From assembly GCA_018820925.1 (NCBI GenBank), contig JAHJNJ010000003.1, positions 1-64,000 on the forward strand: DNA of 64,000 bases, in the 5' to 3' direction. The notes beneath the pieces are model-generated. The model searched no databases. It had not been told where the DNA came from and saw only the letters and a list, made by a program, of their open reading frames with translations. Below, piece by piece: positions 53,088-62,016 of the stretch (its first letter is position 1; every line of letters starts with the position of its first letter). The position numbers were made by a program, and so were the translations under genes. This DNA is from Gammaproteobacteria bacterium (GTDB lineage Bacteria > Pseudomonadota > Gammaproteobacteria > Burkholderiales > Gallionellaceae).

Positions 53088-53357
53088 ATGCCAACAATCA
53101 GCATGTTCTACGGCATCCTGGTGTTGATGTTTTACCGGGATAACCGGCGGCATCATCTTCCGCACATTCATGTGCGTTATCAGGATAGCGAGGCCGCAGT
53201 GTCGATTGACGACGGCAGTATCCTGGAAGGCAAGATACCTCCCAAGCAGCATAAAATGGTGCAGGCCTGGATCGAGATTCATAAGGAAGAGTTGATGGTG
53301 GATTGGGAACTCGCCGTGAATGGCGAAGACCCGTTCAGGATTGCCCCGCTTCAGTGA
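53088..53357 (+). CDS. DUF4160 domain protein
   Basis: 89 residues with the DUF4160 signature: an aromatic N-terminus, HHLPHIHVRYQDSEAAVSIDDGSILEG and VQAWIEIHKEELMVDWELAVNGE. The function is not established. Members are commonly encoded next to DUF2442 genes, as here (8-bp gap), and the pair has been suspected to be a toxin-antitoxin-like module. Confidence 0.85.
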   Translation: MPTISMFYGILVLMFYRDNRRHHLPHIHVRYQDSEAAVSIDDGSILEGKIPPKQHKMVQAWIEIHKEELMVDWELAVNGEDPFRIAPLQ

Positions 53358-53365
53358 GGTGAAAA

Positions 53366-53602
53366 ATGTCGCTTGATGTCGTGCAAGTTAAAACCACCCC
53401 GGACTTCCAACTGGATTTGGATTTCAAGAACGGGGAACATCGGCGCTTTGATATGCGCCCCTTGCTGACTATGCGTCCTTGGGATCGAATTGCCTCGGAA
53501 CAATTGTTCCATCGCGCCACAGTGGCTTATGGAACCGTGATTTGGCCGGGCGAAATCGACATCGCGCCGGAAACGCTTTATGACGACTCGGTTCCGTTAT
53601 GA
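53366..53602 (+). CDS. DUF2442 domain protein
   Basis: 78 residues fitting DUF2442 (VQVKTTPDFQLDLDFKNGEHRRFDMRPLL ... GTVIWPGEIDIAPETLYDDS), a compact NE0471-N-terminal-like fold. It is encoded 8 bp after the DUF4160 gene with GAGGTGAAAA before the ATG. Probable partner of the DUF4160 protein. Confidence 0.82.
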   Translation: MSLDVVQVKTTPDFQLDLDFKNGEHRRFDMRPLLTMRPWDRIASEQLFHRATVAYGTVIWPGEIDIAPETLYDDSVPL

Positions 53603-53699
53603 GTGAGTTAGGTCACGCGACATACGGCGCAATACCGATTGCGCTGCGGGCTGGCTTGTCGATCCCGCATTGCAGGTATCCCCATATAAAGGGCATTGA

Positions 53700-54434
53700 A
53701 TGAAACGAATACCAACAGTACTGTTTATGTGCATTTTGGGAGCATGTTCCGGAAAGGAGCATGAAGCGGAAAAAGTCAAGTCGGATAAGATGCAAGTATC
53801 TTCCAAAGTGGCTACTTCAGGGAATCAACCCGCACTAAGCGAACCAGGGATGACAGAGGGAAAAGAATCGGACGCGATAGCAAATAGCGGGGGCATCGTT
53901 GAGCGAAAGGAACAATTGCTGCTCCTGCATCTTTCCAGCGGAAAGATGAAAGAGCTCAGGGATGAGGGGGACTGCAAGTCTTACGAGAATTGCAAGCGGT
54001 ATGTCTATCGGGGCTTGGTGGCTGATAAGCAATTTTTTCTGATCACTGTAGGTCTTTATGAAGGTGGAGGTACGCTTCTTTACTCCAGAAAAACAGGGGA
54101 GGAAGTGGATGTTTTCAGTACACCTCATGTTTCTCCGGATGGGAGATTTGTCGTATCAGCTAGTGAGGCCGAGGCATATGGGGATGCTGGGGTTTTCTTA
54201 TGGGAAGTTCGAGACGGCGCTTTAGTGACACGCTTTAGCTATGTGCCAAGTGAATATCAATTGTTCAGATTTGTGCGCTGGACCGATTCCGCCAAAGTAG
54301 AAATGATCAAAACAACTTGGCCACCAAAAGATCTGTGCGCAACTAGGACACTTGCGGAATATCAAATGGAGTTGATTGCAAAAGGCGATGAATGGGTTCT
54401 GGAAGCAAAGCCGCAAGCTGGTAAATGTTTGTAA
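53700..54434 (+). CDS. Putative lipoprotein, unknown function
   Basis: 244 residues. Signal sequence with lipobox LGAC (Cys at about 16), a charged linker, then a beta-rich domain with VSPDGRFVVSASEAEAYGDAGVFLWEV, which resembles a single WD/TolB-like blade. Base composition is visibly more AT-rich than in the neighbours. It sits between purH and purD, so it is likely acquired. No known family was assigned. Confidence 0.7.
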   Translation: MKRIPTVLFMCILGACSGKEHEAEKVKSDKMQVSSKVATSGNQPALSEPGMTEGKESDAIANSGGIVERKEQLLLLHLSSGKMKELRDEGDCKSYENCKRYVYRGLVADKQFFLITVGLYEGGGTLLYSRKTGEEVDVFSTPHVSPDGRFVVSASEAEAYGDAGVFLWEVRDGALVTRFSYVPSEYQLFRFVRWTDSAKVEMIKTTWPPKDLCATRTLAEYQMELIAKGDEWVLEAKPQAGKCL

Positions 54435-54513
54435 TTTGTAATGGCTGTAGCAGGATTAAGCCTGCAAGATTTAATCAGTGGGCAACTCTAGTTTTACGCA
54501 ACATGAGGCAAAT

Positions 54514-55785
54514 ATGAAAATCCTAGTAATCGGTAACGGCGGTCGCGAACACGCACTGGCCTGGCGTCTGGCGCAAGGCGCAAAAGTACAGAAGGTATAC
54601 GTCGCGCCGGGCAATGCGGGCACAGCGCTGGAAGAGGGCGTAGAGAACGTCGCCATTACCGCCATTCCCGAACTCATCGAATTCGTGAAGCGCGAGAACA
54701 TTGAGCTCACCGTGGTCGGTCCGGAAGCGCCTCTGGCGGCGGGCATCGTGGATGCGTTCCGTGCCGCTGGCCTGAAAATATTCGGCCCGACTAAAGCAGC
54801 AGCGCAACTGGAATCCTCCAAAGATTTCGCCAAGCGTTTCATGACGCGCCACAACATCGCTACTGCGTTCTTTGAGACCTTCAGCGACATCGCTCCGGCT
54901 AAGGCCTACGTTGAGAAGCACGGCGCGCCAATCGTCATCAAGGCCGACGGTCTTGCTGCGGGCAAGGGCGTGGTAGTGGCGATGAGCAAGGATGAAGCGT
55001 TCGCTGCCATCGACATGATGCTGTCCGACAACAAGCTTGGCGATGCCGGTGCGCGCGTGGTGGTCGAAGAATTTCTCGAAGGCGAAGAAGCCAGTTTTAT
55101 TGTCATGGTCGACGGCAAGAACGTGCTGGCGATGGCTACCAGCCAGGATCACAAGCGCCTCAAGGACAACGACGAAGGCCCCAACACCGGCGGCATGGGC
55201 GCGTATTCTCCCGCGCCTGTCGTTACGCCGACCATCCATGCGAAGGTATTGCGCGAAGTCATCCAGCCGGTGGTGCGCGGCATGGAAAGTGAAGGCATCA
55301 CATTTACCGGATTCCTTTATGCAGGACTGATGATCTCGCCGGACGGCGGACTCAAGGTGCTGGAATTCAACTGCCGCATGGGTGATCCCGAGACGCAGCC
55401 CATCATGATGCGTCTGAAGAGCGACTTTGCCGCCATCGTCGAGCATGCCATCAACGGCACGCTGGATAAAGTGGAAGCGGAATGGGACCGGCGCACCGCA
55501 CTCGGTGTGGTGATGGCTGCGGCAAACTATCCCGACACGCCGCGCAAGGGGGATGTCATTACCGGCCTGCCCAAGAAACTGGAAGATGCGCATGTGTTCC
55601 ATGCGGGTACGACCATGCAGGACGGCAAAGTCGTCACCAACGGCGGACGCGTGCTGTGCGTCGTGGCCCTTGGCGACATGGTGAGGCATGCTCAGAAAAA
55701 TGCGTATGACATTGCCAATACGATTCATTTCGACGGCCAGCAGATGCGCCGCGATATCGGCTATCGCGCGATCGGCAGGAAATAA
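54514..55785 (+). CDS. purD: Phosphoribosylamine-glycine ligase
   Basis: 423 residues from the ATG at 54514. ATP-grasp enzyme of purine synthesis. The signature IGNGGREHALAWRL, the ATP-binding VIKADGLAAGKGVVVA and VVVEEFLEGEEASFIVMVDG, and the GLKVLEFNCRMGDPETQPI metal site are all present. An upstream extension to 54478 lacks a ribosome site. It is followed by a repeat and tsaC. Confidence 0.96.
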   Translation: MKILVIGNGGREHALAWRLAQGAKVQKVYVAPGNAGTALEEGVENVAITAIPELIEFVKRENIELTVVGPEAPLAAGIVDAFRAAGLKIFGPTKAAAQLESSKDFAKRFMTRHNIATAFFETFSDIAPAKAYVEKHGAPIVIKADGLAAGKGVVVAMSKDEAFAAIDMMLSDNKLGDAGARVVVEEFLEGEEASFIVMVDGKNVLAMATSQDHKRLKDNDEGPNTGGMGAYSPAPVVTPTIHAKVLREVIQPVVRGMESEGITFTGFLYAGLMISPDGGLKVLEFNCRMGDPETQPIMMRLKSDFAAIVEHAINGTLDKVEAEWDRRTALGVVMAAANYPDTPRKGDVITGLPKKLEDAHVFHAGTTMQDGKVVTNGGRVLCVVALGDMVRHAQKNAYDIANTIHFDGQQMRRDIGYRAIGRK

Positions 55786-55790
55786 TTCGC

Positions 55791-55852
55791 TCCCTCTCCC
55801 GCGCTTTCGCGCACCCCTCTCCCGTAGGCGTGAGAGGGGTTGGGGGGAGGGA
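55791..55852. repeat. CCCTCTCCC-type palindrome between purD and tsaC
   Basis: Arms TCCCTCTCCCGCGC and CCCTCTCCCGTAGGCGTGAGAGGGG end in TTGGGGGGAGGGA. It belongs to the same general family as 14601-14691 and ends 21 bp before the tsaC start. Confidence 0.75.
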
Positions 55853-55872
55853 CTTTGATCGGAGAGTTCCGC

Positions 55873-56430
55873 TTGCAACGATCAATCACTTCTTCCAGAA
55901 GTCTTGCCGCCCATCTCAAACGCGGCGGCCTCATCGCTTATCCCACCGAATCCTGCTATGGGCTGGGCTGCGATCCTGACAATCGCAACGCGGTTTTGCG
56001 TATCCTCAAACTCAAGCGGCGACCGCAAAACAAAGGTCTCATTCTCATCGCGTCGAACTTTCTGCAAGTTGCACGTTATCTGCAGCCGCTTGATCCTGCG
56101 GATCAAGCCAGGCTGCAGAACGACGCTACGCAAGCGATTACCTACCTGATGCCCGCAAAACCTTCCTGCCCCCGCTGGCTGCGCGGCGCGCACGACACTC
56201 TGGCGGTGCGCCTGACTGCGCATCCGCTTGCCAAACAACTCTGCCGCAGCGCGGGCAGCGCGCTGGTTTCCACCAGCGCAAATCGCAGCGGGCAACGCCC
56301 CGCAAAAACCAGCGCAGATTGCCGGCGAATGTTCGGAGATAAAGTGTGGGTATTGCCTGGCAGAATCGGAAAATGCAGGCAACCGTCGACGATACGGGCG
56401 TGGTCGGATGGTAAAATCATCCGCAAATAA
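55873..56430 (+). CDS. tsaC: L-threonylcarbamoyladenylate synthase TsaC
   Basis: 185 residues from a TTG at 55873 preceded by GGAGAG at six bases; earlier in-frame codons lie in a repeat. YrdC-fold enzyme that makes threonylcarbamoyl-AMP from threonine, bicarbonate and ATP for tRNA t6A. Visible: RGGLIAYPTESCYGLGCDPDN, the KRRPQNKGLILIA loop, LAVRLTAHPLAKQLC and STSANRSGQRPAKT. The short TsaC form, without the Sua5 C-terminal domain. tsaB is at the other end of the window. Confidence 0.93.
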   Translation: MQRSITSSRSLAAHLKRGGLIAYPTESCYGLGCDPDNRNAVLRILKLKRRPQNKGLILIASNFLQVARYLQPLDPADQARLQNDATQAITYLMPAKPSCPRWLRGAHDTLAVRLTAHPLAKQLCRSAGSALVSTSANRSGQRPAKTSADCRRMFGDKVWVLPGRIGKCRQPSTIRAWSDGKIIRK

Positions 56431-56439
56431 TATTTAGCC

Positions 56440-56588
56440 CGTCATTCCGGCCCTTCGGCAAGCTCAGGATAAACTGACCTGCGGTCAGGCCGGAATCCAG
56501 TGTTTGTATTGACATGCAGTTTGACTTTGTCCCCGCGATGCGGAGTGATTTCTGACTAACTGGATTCCGGCCTGCGCCGGAATGACGT
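56440..56588. repeat. REPIN-like element (GTCATTCCGGC/GCCGGAATGAC) upstream of hemF
   Basis: Outer arms CGTCATTCCGG and CCGGAATGACG. Inner arms GGCCGGAATCCAG and CTGGATTCCGGCC. The left half also contains the CCTTCGGCAAGCTCAGGA type, so one family is nested in another. It ends 16 bp before hemF. Confidence 0.85.
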
Positions 56589-56604
56589 AGCCACTGGAGA
56601 AAAA

Positions 56605-57519
56605 ATGGATAGCGCCCCCGTCAAACAATACCTGTTGCAGTTGCAGGAACGCATCGTCGACCGTCTCGAACAAATCGACGGCAAAAAATTCCTGCGCGAC
56701 AAGTGGGAGCGTGCCACCGGCAGCGGCGGCATCGGCAAGGGTGAAGGCCTCAGCTGCATTATCGAGGAAGGCAATGTGCTGGAGCGCGGCGGTGTGGCGT
56801 TCTCGCACGTGCAGGGCGACAAAATGCCGGTCTCTGCAACGCAACACCGTCCCGAACTGGCCGGTTGCAGTTGGGAAGCAATGGGCGTGTCGCTGGTGAT
56901 GCACCCGCGCAATCCTTACGCGCCCACCTCGCATTGCAACGTACGCATGTTCATGGCGCACAAACCTGACGGCGAGAAGGTGTTCTGGTTCGGCGGCGGC
57001 ATGGATCTCACGCCGTATTACGGCTTCGAGGAAGACGCCAAACACTTCCACCAGATCTGTAAAAATTCGCTGGCGCCGTTCGATCCGTCGCTGCACCCGA
57101 AACTGAAAAAATGGTGCGACGAATACTTCTTCCTCAAACATCGCAACGAGCCGCGCGGGGTGGGCGGCATCTTCTTCGACGACATGAGCGAACCGGATTT
57201 CGACAGTTGCTTCGCCATCCAGCAAAGCGTGGGCGACCACTACTTGTCGGCTTATGCGCCCATCCTGGAAAAGCGCAAAGACACGCCGTATACCGAACGC
57301 GAGCGCGATTTCCAGCTCTACCGGCGCGGGCGCTATGTCGAGTTCAACCTGGTCGTCGACCGCGGCACCATCTTCGGCCTGCAGTCCAACGGCCGCACCG
57401 AATCCATCCTGCTGTCCATGCCGCCGCTGGTGAAGTGGCGTTATGACTGGCATCCGGAGAAGGGTACGCCGGAAGCAGAGTTGTATGAGAAGTATCTTGT
57501 GCCGAAAGATTGGATATAA
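56605..57519 (+). CDS. hemF: Oxygen-dependent coproporphyrinogen III oxidase
   Basis: 304 residues, the normal HemF length. It decarboxylates coproporphyrinogen III to protoporphyrinogen IX using O2. Typical stretches: GGGISCIIEEG-like ([18 protein letters not shown]), [57 protein letters not shown] and [23 protein letters not shown]. Its presence shows the organism meets oxygen. Confidence 0.97.
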   Translation: MDSAPVKQYLLQLQERIVDRLEQIDGKKFLRDKWERATGSGGIGKGEGLSCIIEEGNVLERGGVAFSHVQGDKMPVSATQHRPELAGCSWEAMGVSLVMHPRNPYAPTSHCNVRMFMAHKPDGEKVFWFGGGMDLTPYYGFEEDAKHFHQICKNSLAPFDPSLHPKLKKWCDEYFFLKHRNEPRGVGGIFFDDMSEPDFDSCFAIQQSVGDHYLSAYAPILEKRKDTPYTERERDFQLYRRGRYVEFNLVVDRGTIFGLQSNGRTESILLSMPPLVKWRYDWHPEKGTPEAELYEKYLVPKDWI

Positions 57520-57523
57520 ACAG

Positions 57524-57603
57524 GTAGGGTGGGCACGTTTCTTGTGCCCACGCGGTTTGCGGCAATTGTTTCAGCGTGGGCACAAAAAACGTGCCCACCC
57601 TAC
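57524..57603. repeat. REPIN-like element after hemF
   Basis: Two 30-base inverted arms (GTAGGGTGGGCACGTTTCTT... and ...ACGTGCCCACCCTAC) around a 20-base spacer. Each arm folds on itself (GTGGGCAC with GTGCCCAC). It has the same architecture as 61850-61930, with a different core. Confidence 0.9.
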
Positions 57604-57624
57604 GCGCCGTAACGGGAGATCAAC

Positions 57625-58245
57625 ATGCAATCCAAAGATCATTGGGAAAAAGTCTATTCAAGCAAGGCGACCGATGCGGTGAGCTGGTTCCAGCCGCATG
57701 CCGACCTCTCGCTCGATATCATCCGTGCGACGCGTCAGGGTCTGGATGTGGGCATCATCGATGTCGGCGGCGGTGCATCCACGCTGGTCGATGATCTGGC
57801 GGCCAATGGTTACACCGACCTGACGGTGCTTGATCTGTCCGGGGCGGCACTGAATGCGGCGCGCAAGCGCCTTGGCGAACAGGCGCGCAAAGTGTGCTGG
57901 ATGGAAGCGGACATCACCAGGGCGGATTTGCCGGCCAACCGTTACGATATCTGGCACGACCGCGCCGTGTTCCACTTTCTCACCGACCCGGCGGATCGTG
58001 CGGCCTATGTGCAGACGGTGTTGCGCGCGGTGAAGCCGGGCGGTCATGTGATCGTTGCCACTTTTGCCGAAGATGGCCCGTTGCAATGCAGCGGCCTGCC
58101 GGTGATGCGCTACAGCGCGGACGAGTTGCACGACCAGTTCGGCGCGGCGTTCCAATTGCTGGATCACCGCAGGGAAGAACATCACACGCCTTCCGGGGCG
58201 GTGCAGCAATTCGTTTATTGTTACTGCCGCCGCATCAGCTCCTGA
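57625..58245 (+). CDS. Class I SAM-dependent methyltransferase
   Basis: 206 residues. N-terminal KDHWEKVYSSKATDAVSWFQP is typical of a family often found near heavy-metal or thiol genes. Motif I is IIDVGGGASTLVDDL, then LTVLDLSGAALNAARKRL and IWHDRAVFHFLTDPADRAAY. Substrate unknown. A repeat separates it from hemF. Confidence 0.87.
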   Translation: MQSKDHWEKVYSSKATDAVSWFQPHADLSLDIIRATRQGLDVGIIDVGGGASTLVDDLAANGYTDLTVLDLSGAALNAARKRLGEQARKVCWMEADITRADLPANRYDIWHDRAVFHFLTDPADRAAYVQTVLRAVKPGGHVIVATFAEDGPLQCSGLPVMRYSADELHDQFGAAFQLLDHRREEHHTPSGAVQQFVYCYCRRISS

Positions 58246-58263
58246 TTCCCGATCGGGCACGTC

Positions 58264-59163
58264 TCAGAACGCGGGTACCTGCAATAGCCAGGTGATGCCG
58301 AGCAGCGCGCCGAAGAAGATGACGACATGCGCCCAGGCCCAGAGCTTGTAGCGCAACGCGAGCTTGTCCTGATCGAGGTTGCTGATGAGGAACAGCCGTC
58401 CGTTGTGCGGGCGCAGCATGAAGTGGGTGTCGGGTTCGGCGAACGCTTCGATCAGGCGTTTTTCCGCTTCACGCCTGGCGGCGGAGCGCGCCAGTATCCA
58501 TTCGCGCATGTCGAGCACGCCGTTGTTGTCCAGGTCGAAACGCTTGAGCAAGTCGGCGTTGTCCATTTTCCATTCCGACAACACCTGCTTTACCAAATCG
58601 TCATGCGTGAGTGAGGTATTGCTGCCGCCCACGGTCTTGAATTCGCCGATGACGTAGAGATAATCGTCCTGGATGAGTTTCCATTCGGTGTAGCGGTAAC
58701 TGCCGTCCGTCCATTCGTCGCGATGCTTGGTAATGATCTCGGCCTGCTCCGGATCGACGATGCAGTCGCCGCTATCGTCGCGCAGCACGAAATAGTCGCT
58801 GCTCTCGCCCTTGTCCAGCGTGCTCCACTGATTTTTCGAGTTGCGCTGTTCCACCTTCCAGCGATACCACAGGCAAGGCAATACACGCAGTTTGCTGATG
58901 AGCGGGGTGGCCCCGGGCCTGCCGCGCCCGATCAGTTCGACATAACCCTGCGCCGCGGAGGCGATGCGTGAAGTCGGTGTGGCGCTGATAGTGCGCAGTC
59001 TGCGCAGCGCCGAATACCAGGCAAACAGGCTGACGATAGACATGATGCCAAGACACCACAGCCAGCCGGTGCGCGATTCGAGTTTGATGCCGACGAACAG
59101 TAGCAGCAGTTGCGCGCCGGAGGTGACGAGCTGCACGTACCCGCGGCGAAGGGTGGTCAGCAT
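58264..59163 (-). CDS. GIDE-domain membrane protein with an EF-hand
   Basis: 299 residues. Two N-terminal membrane helices (about 15-52), a GIDE-like beta-rich domain (about 70-185, GRPGATPLISKLRVLPCLWYRW and KLIQDDYLYVIGEF), one canonical EF-hand loop DLDNNGVLDMRE (D210-E221), and a C-terminal helix (about 275-295). GIDE domains occur in eukaryotic MUL1-type ligases; the bacterial forms lack the RING. Bacterial members are frequently encoded near LemA, as here. Calcium binding is predicted from the loop only. Confidence 0.82.
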   Translation of the reverse strand: MLTTLRRGYVQLVTSGAQLLLLFVGIKLESRTGWLWCLGIMSIVSLFAWYSALRRLRTISATPTSRIASAAQGYVELIGRGRPGATPLISKLRVLPCLWYRWKVEQRNSKNQWSTLDKGESSDYFVLRDDSGDCIVDPEQAEIITKHRDEWTDGSYRYTEWKLIQDDYLYVIGEFKTVGGSNTSLTHDDLVKQVLSEWKMDNADLLKRFDLDNNGVLDMREWILARSAARREAEKRLIEAFAEPDTHFMLRPHNGRLFLISNLDQDKLALRYKLWAWAHVVIFFGALLGITWLLQVPAF

Positions 59164-59197
59164 CGACGTCCTCTTCGGGCTACGCGCAGGCGGGAAG

Positions 59198-59926
59198 TTA
59201 GAAGCGGAAACCCAGTTTCAGGCTGACCGACTGGATGCCGCCGGTCTTGTCTACTTCGGCAGCGATGTTGGTGAGGCCGAGGTTCAGGTTGGCACCGACG
59301 AAAACTTTGCTTTGGGTGAAATTCTCCGACAAGGTGACGTTGCCGACGCCATTGACGTTTGCGGAGCTGTTGACCCATACCTGCCCCACGCCCGCATAAG
59401 GCGTGAGCATGGCGAAACCTTTGGAAATGGAAATATCCAGCCCTTTGGTATTCAGTGCCAGTTGATCCACCCCGCCCAGTTTGGTATAGGAGCCGCGGAC
59501 AGCAATTGCCGGTGTGGCGATACCGCCTTCAACAATGGCGTAGCGCAATTCGGCACCGACCAGCGAGATGTTGGTGCTGGGGATTTTGGAATAGAAGGCG
59601 GCGACATCGATGCCGAAGGGCAGGCCCTTGGCGATGTGCAGTCTGGGTACGTACACTTTGCTGACGCTGTCCCCGCCGCCGGTCGCCGTACTCCATATTT
59701 GCGCGCTCTTGGAGGTGTCGGTCTGGGTGACTTCGATACCCATGTCGAAACCGGTGGTGCCGAGCGCTTCTGCCGGGGTAATGGGTTTGTAGCTGAGTGC
59801 GGCGCCGAGGTCTTCGGAAAGTGTTCTGAATTCCGCCTGGTTCAAGGCGCCCAGAGTGGTGATGCTGGCTGCCATGGCAGGTTGAGCGATACCCAGCGTG
59901 CAGAGCAGTGCGAGCAGTTTCTTCAT
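59198..59926 (-). CDS. Outer-membrane beta-barrel protein, unknown function
   Basis: 242 residues with a signal peptide (cleavage after PAMA, about residue 19). The mature part alternates strands throughout and ends in VSLKLGFRF, a C-terminal aromatic signal for BAM insertion. No precise family was assigned. It lies between the lemA and GIDE genes on the same strand with short gaps, suggesting a three-gene unit. Confidence 0.8.
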   Translation of the reverse strand: MKKLLALLCTLGIAQPAMAASITTLGALNQAEFRTLSEDLGAALSYKPITPAEALGTTGFDMGIEVTQTDTSKSAQIWSTATGGGDSVSKVYVPRLHIAKGLPFGIDVAAFYSKIPSTNISLVGAELRYAIVEGGIATPAIAVRGSYTKLGGVDQLALNTKGLDISISKGFAMLTPYAGVGQVWVNSSANVNGVGNVTLSENFTQSKVFVGANLNLGLTNIAAEVDKTGGIQSVSLKLGFRF

Positions 59927-60019
59927 GGTGTTGTTTCCTTGTATGGGTTAATCATTATGGTCGTTCGTGAGAAACACGAAGGACTCGCGTTGGGCGTGTC
60001 CAAGTCTACTTAAGTTTCC

Positions 60020-60589
60020 TTAGCCGAACAGCGATTTCATGTCCACATCCGTTTTTTCGGCAGTGGAAAATTCCAGCAGGGGCTTTTCGGTATAAGCAAA
60101 CATATTGGCGATGAGTACGGCGGGGAATTGCTCGATACCGACGTTGTAGATGTTGACCGATTCGTTATACAACTCGCGCCGGTCGGCGATGCCGTTCTCC
60201 AGCCCGGTGATGCGGGTTTGCAGTTGCATGAAATTCTGGTTGGTTTTCAATTCCGGATAGGCTTCGGCCACGGCGAAGATGTTGCCCAGTCCCATGCGCA
60301 ACATGCCCTCGGCCTTGCCCAGCGCCTCGATGTCCTGTCCCTGGCGCGCGGTCTGCACCATGGAACGCGCCTCGATCACGCGCTGCAAGGTCTCCTGTTC
60401 GAACTGCTTGTATTGTTTGCACACCTCGACCAGCTTGGGCAGTTCGTCGTGGCGCTGTTTGAGCAGCACATCGATGTTGGCCCAGGCTTTGGAAACGCCG
60501 TGTTTGAGGCTGACCAGGGTGTTGTACAGGCTGACGCTGTAGATCAGCGCGACGAGGCAGATGCCGAGCAGGATAAGCGTGGTGCTCAT
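60020..60589 (-). CDS. lemA: LemA family protein
   Basis: 189 residues from the ATG at 60589 with AGGAG six bases upstream. One N-terminal membrane helix, then the LemA helical bundle: LVSLKHGVSKAWANIDVLLKQRHDELPKLVEVCKQY, NFMQLQTRITGLENGIADRRELYNESVNIYNVGIEQFPAVL. It is a membrane-anchored protein of unknown mechanism, encoded downstream of dnaJ and upstream of an outer-membrane protein and a GIDE protein. Confidence 0.92.
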   Translation of the reverse strand: MSTTLILLGICLVALIYSVSLYNTLVSLKHGVSKAWANIDVLLKQRHDELPKLVEVCKQYKQFEQETLQRVIEARSMVQTARQGQDIEALGKAEGMLRMGLGNIFAVAEAYPELKTNQNFMQLQTRITGLENGIADRRELYNESVNIYNVGIEQFPAVLIANMFAYTEKPLLEFSTAEKTDVDMKSLFG

Positions 60590-60599
60590 GTGAGGCTCC

Positions 60600-60659
60600 T
60601 TGTGCAATTGAGTGGGCGACGCGGCGAATCATAAAACAAATCGCCGCGCCGTTGCACAA
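60600..60659. other. Inverted repeat between dnaJ and lemA
   Basis: Outer arms TTGTGCAA and TTGCACAA, inner arms GCGGCGA and TCGCCGC, around an AT-rich loop. It lies in the 84-bp dnaJ-lemA gap. No T-run follows, so it is more likely an RNA-processing or stability hairpin than a terminator. Confidence 0.6.
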
Positions 60660-60673
60660 GATTACATGGAGGA

Positions 60674-61798
60674 TTACTGACCGAAGAAGTCTTTTACCTT
60701 GCCCATCCACGACTTGGCGCGCGGATTATGGCGTCCGGCATCCTGCTGGCTGATGGTCTCGAATTCGCGCAGCAATTCCTTCTGGCGTTCGGTGAGGTTG
60801 GCGGGCGTTTCCACCACGACATGGCAATGCAAGTCGCCGTGCACGTGGGTGCGCATGCCCTTGATGCCCTTGCCGCGCAAACGGAATATCTTGCCGCTTT
60901 GCGTTTCGGCCGGAATCTTGATGCGTGCCGAGCCGTCCAGTGTCGGGATCTCGATTTCGCCGCCCAGGGCCGCCGTGGAGAAGCTGATGGGCATTTCGCA
61001 ATGCAGATCGTCGCCGTCGCGCTGGAACACGCTGTGCTGCTTGATGTGGATTTCCACATACAGGTCGCCGTGCGGTGCGCCGTGGCTGCCCGCTTCGCCA
61101 TGCCCGCTGTGGCGCAAGCGCATGCCGGTGTCGATACCGGCCGGTATCTTGATTTCCAGCGTTTTCTGTTTCTTTACGCGGCCCGTGCCGTGGCAGGTGC
61201 CGCACGGTGAGCTGATCTGCTTGCCGCTGCCGTGGCAGCGCGGACAGGTTTGCTGTACCGAGAAGAAGCCCTGCTGCATGCGCACCTGGCCGTGGCCGCC
61301 GCAAGTGGTGCAGGTGCTCGCCGAGGTGCCGGGTTTGGCGCCGGAGCCGCTGCAGGTTTCGCACTCGTCCATGACCGGGATGCGGATCTGTTTTTCCGTG
61401 CCGCGCGCCGCTTCTTCCAGCGTGATCTCCATGTTGTAGCGCAGGTCGGCACCGCGATGCGCCTGGCTGCGACCACCGCGTCCGCCGCCGAAGATGTCGC
61501 CAAAGATGTCGCCGAAGTCGAAGCCCTGAGCTCCAGCCCCGCCAAAAGGATTGCCGCCGCCCATGCCGCCCGCCTCGAACGCAGAGTGGCCGTACTGGTC
61601 ATAGGCTGCGCGTTTCTGTCCGTCGGACAGGGTCTCGTAGGCTTCCTTGGCTTCCTTGAAATGCTCTTCCGCTTTCGGGTTGTCCGGATTGCGGTCGGGG
61701 TGGTGCTTCATCGCCAGCTTGCGATAAGCCTTCTTGATGTCTTCCTCGGAGGCGTCGCGATTGACGCCGAGGACTTCGTAGTAGTCTTTTTTAGACAT
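60674..61798 (-). CDS. dnaJ: Chaperone protein DnaJ
   Basis: 374-residue type I Hsp40. J domain with HPD ([20 protein letters not shown]), a Gly/Phe-rich linker (about 75-115), four zinc motifs ([32 protein letters not shown]) and C-terminal substrate domains. It stimulates DnaK. The ATG at 61798 is preceded immediately by an ACTAACG-type repeat and no Shine-Dalgarno sequence is visible, which is unusual for a highly expressed chaperone gene. Confidence 0.97.
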   Translation of the reverse strand: MSKKDYYEVLGVNRDASEEDIKKAYRKLAMKHHPDRNPDNPKAEEHFKEAKEAYETLSDGQKRAAYDQYGHSAFEAGGMGGGNPFGGAGAQGFDFGDIFGDIFGGGRGGRSQAHRGADLRYNMEITLEEAARGTEKQIRIPVMDECETCSGSGAKPGTSASTCTTCGGHGQVRMQQGFFSVQQTCPRCHGSGKQISSPCGTCHGTGRVKKQKTLEIKIPAGIDTGMRLRHSGHGEAGSHGAPHGDLYVEIHIKQHSVFQRDGDDLHCEMPISFSTAALGGEIEIPTLDGSARIKIPAETQSGKIFRLRGKGIKGMRTHVHGDLHCHVVVETPANLTERQKELLREFETISQQDAGRHNPRAKSWMGKVKDFFGQ

Positions 61799-61831
61799 AG
61801 TCGTTAGTAGTTAGTCGCTAGTCGTTAGTTG
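61799..61831. repeat. CGTTAGT-type repeat abutting the dnaJ start
   Basis: Units TCGTTAGTAG, TTAGTCGCTAG, TCGTTAGTT start one base from the dnaJ ATG. They are the same units as in the alaA-hom spacer, and the complementary arm lies near dnaK at about 61990-62016. Confidence 0.85.
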
Positions 61832-61849
61832 AAAAGCGAACCGGTTTTT

Positions 61850-61930
61850 GTAGGATGGGTGGAGCGCAGCGATACCCATCAATACGCATTAAAAGCAAAG
61901 ATGGGTATCGCTGCGCTCCACCCATCCTAC
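61850..61930. repeat. REPIN-like element in the dnaK-dnaJ spacer
   Basis: Arms of about 32 bases (GTAGGATGGGTGGAGCGCAG... and ...CTGCGCTCCACCCATCCTAC) around a 17-base AT-rich spacer, nearly perfectly complementary. Nested between two CGTTAGT-type arms. A degenerate relative is inside the glycosylase gene at 1538. Confidence 0.92.
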
Positions 61931-61937
61931 GGCCTTG

Positions 61938-62016
61938 GTCGTTAGTTCATTGTCGCCAGTCGTTTAGTAGAAAGCGAACCCAAGGGGTTAACTAACGACT
62001 AACGTCTAGCGACTAG
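61938..62016. repeat. CGTTAGT-type repeat downstream of dnaK
   Basis: GTCGTTAGTTCATTGTCG and GTCGTTTAGT units, an AAGCGAACCC spacer also seen after the dnaJ-side arm, then complementary AACTAACGACTAACG units ending just after the dnaK stop. With the dnaJ-side arm it forms a composite in which a REPIN has landed. Confidence 0.82.
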
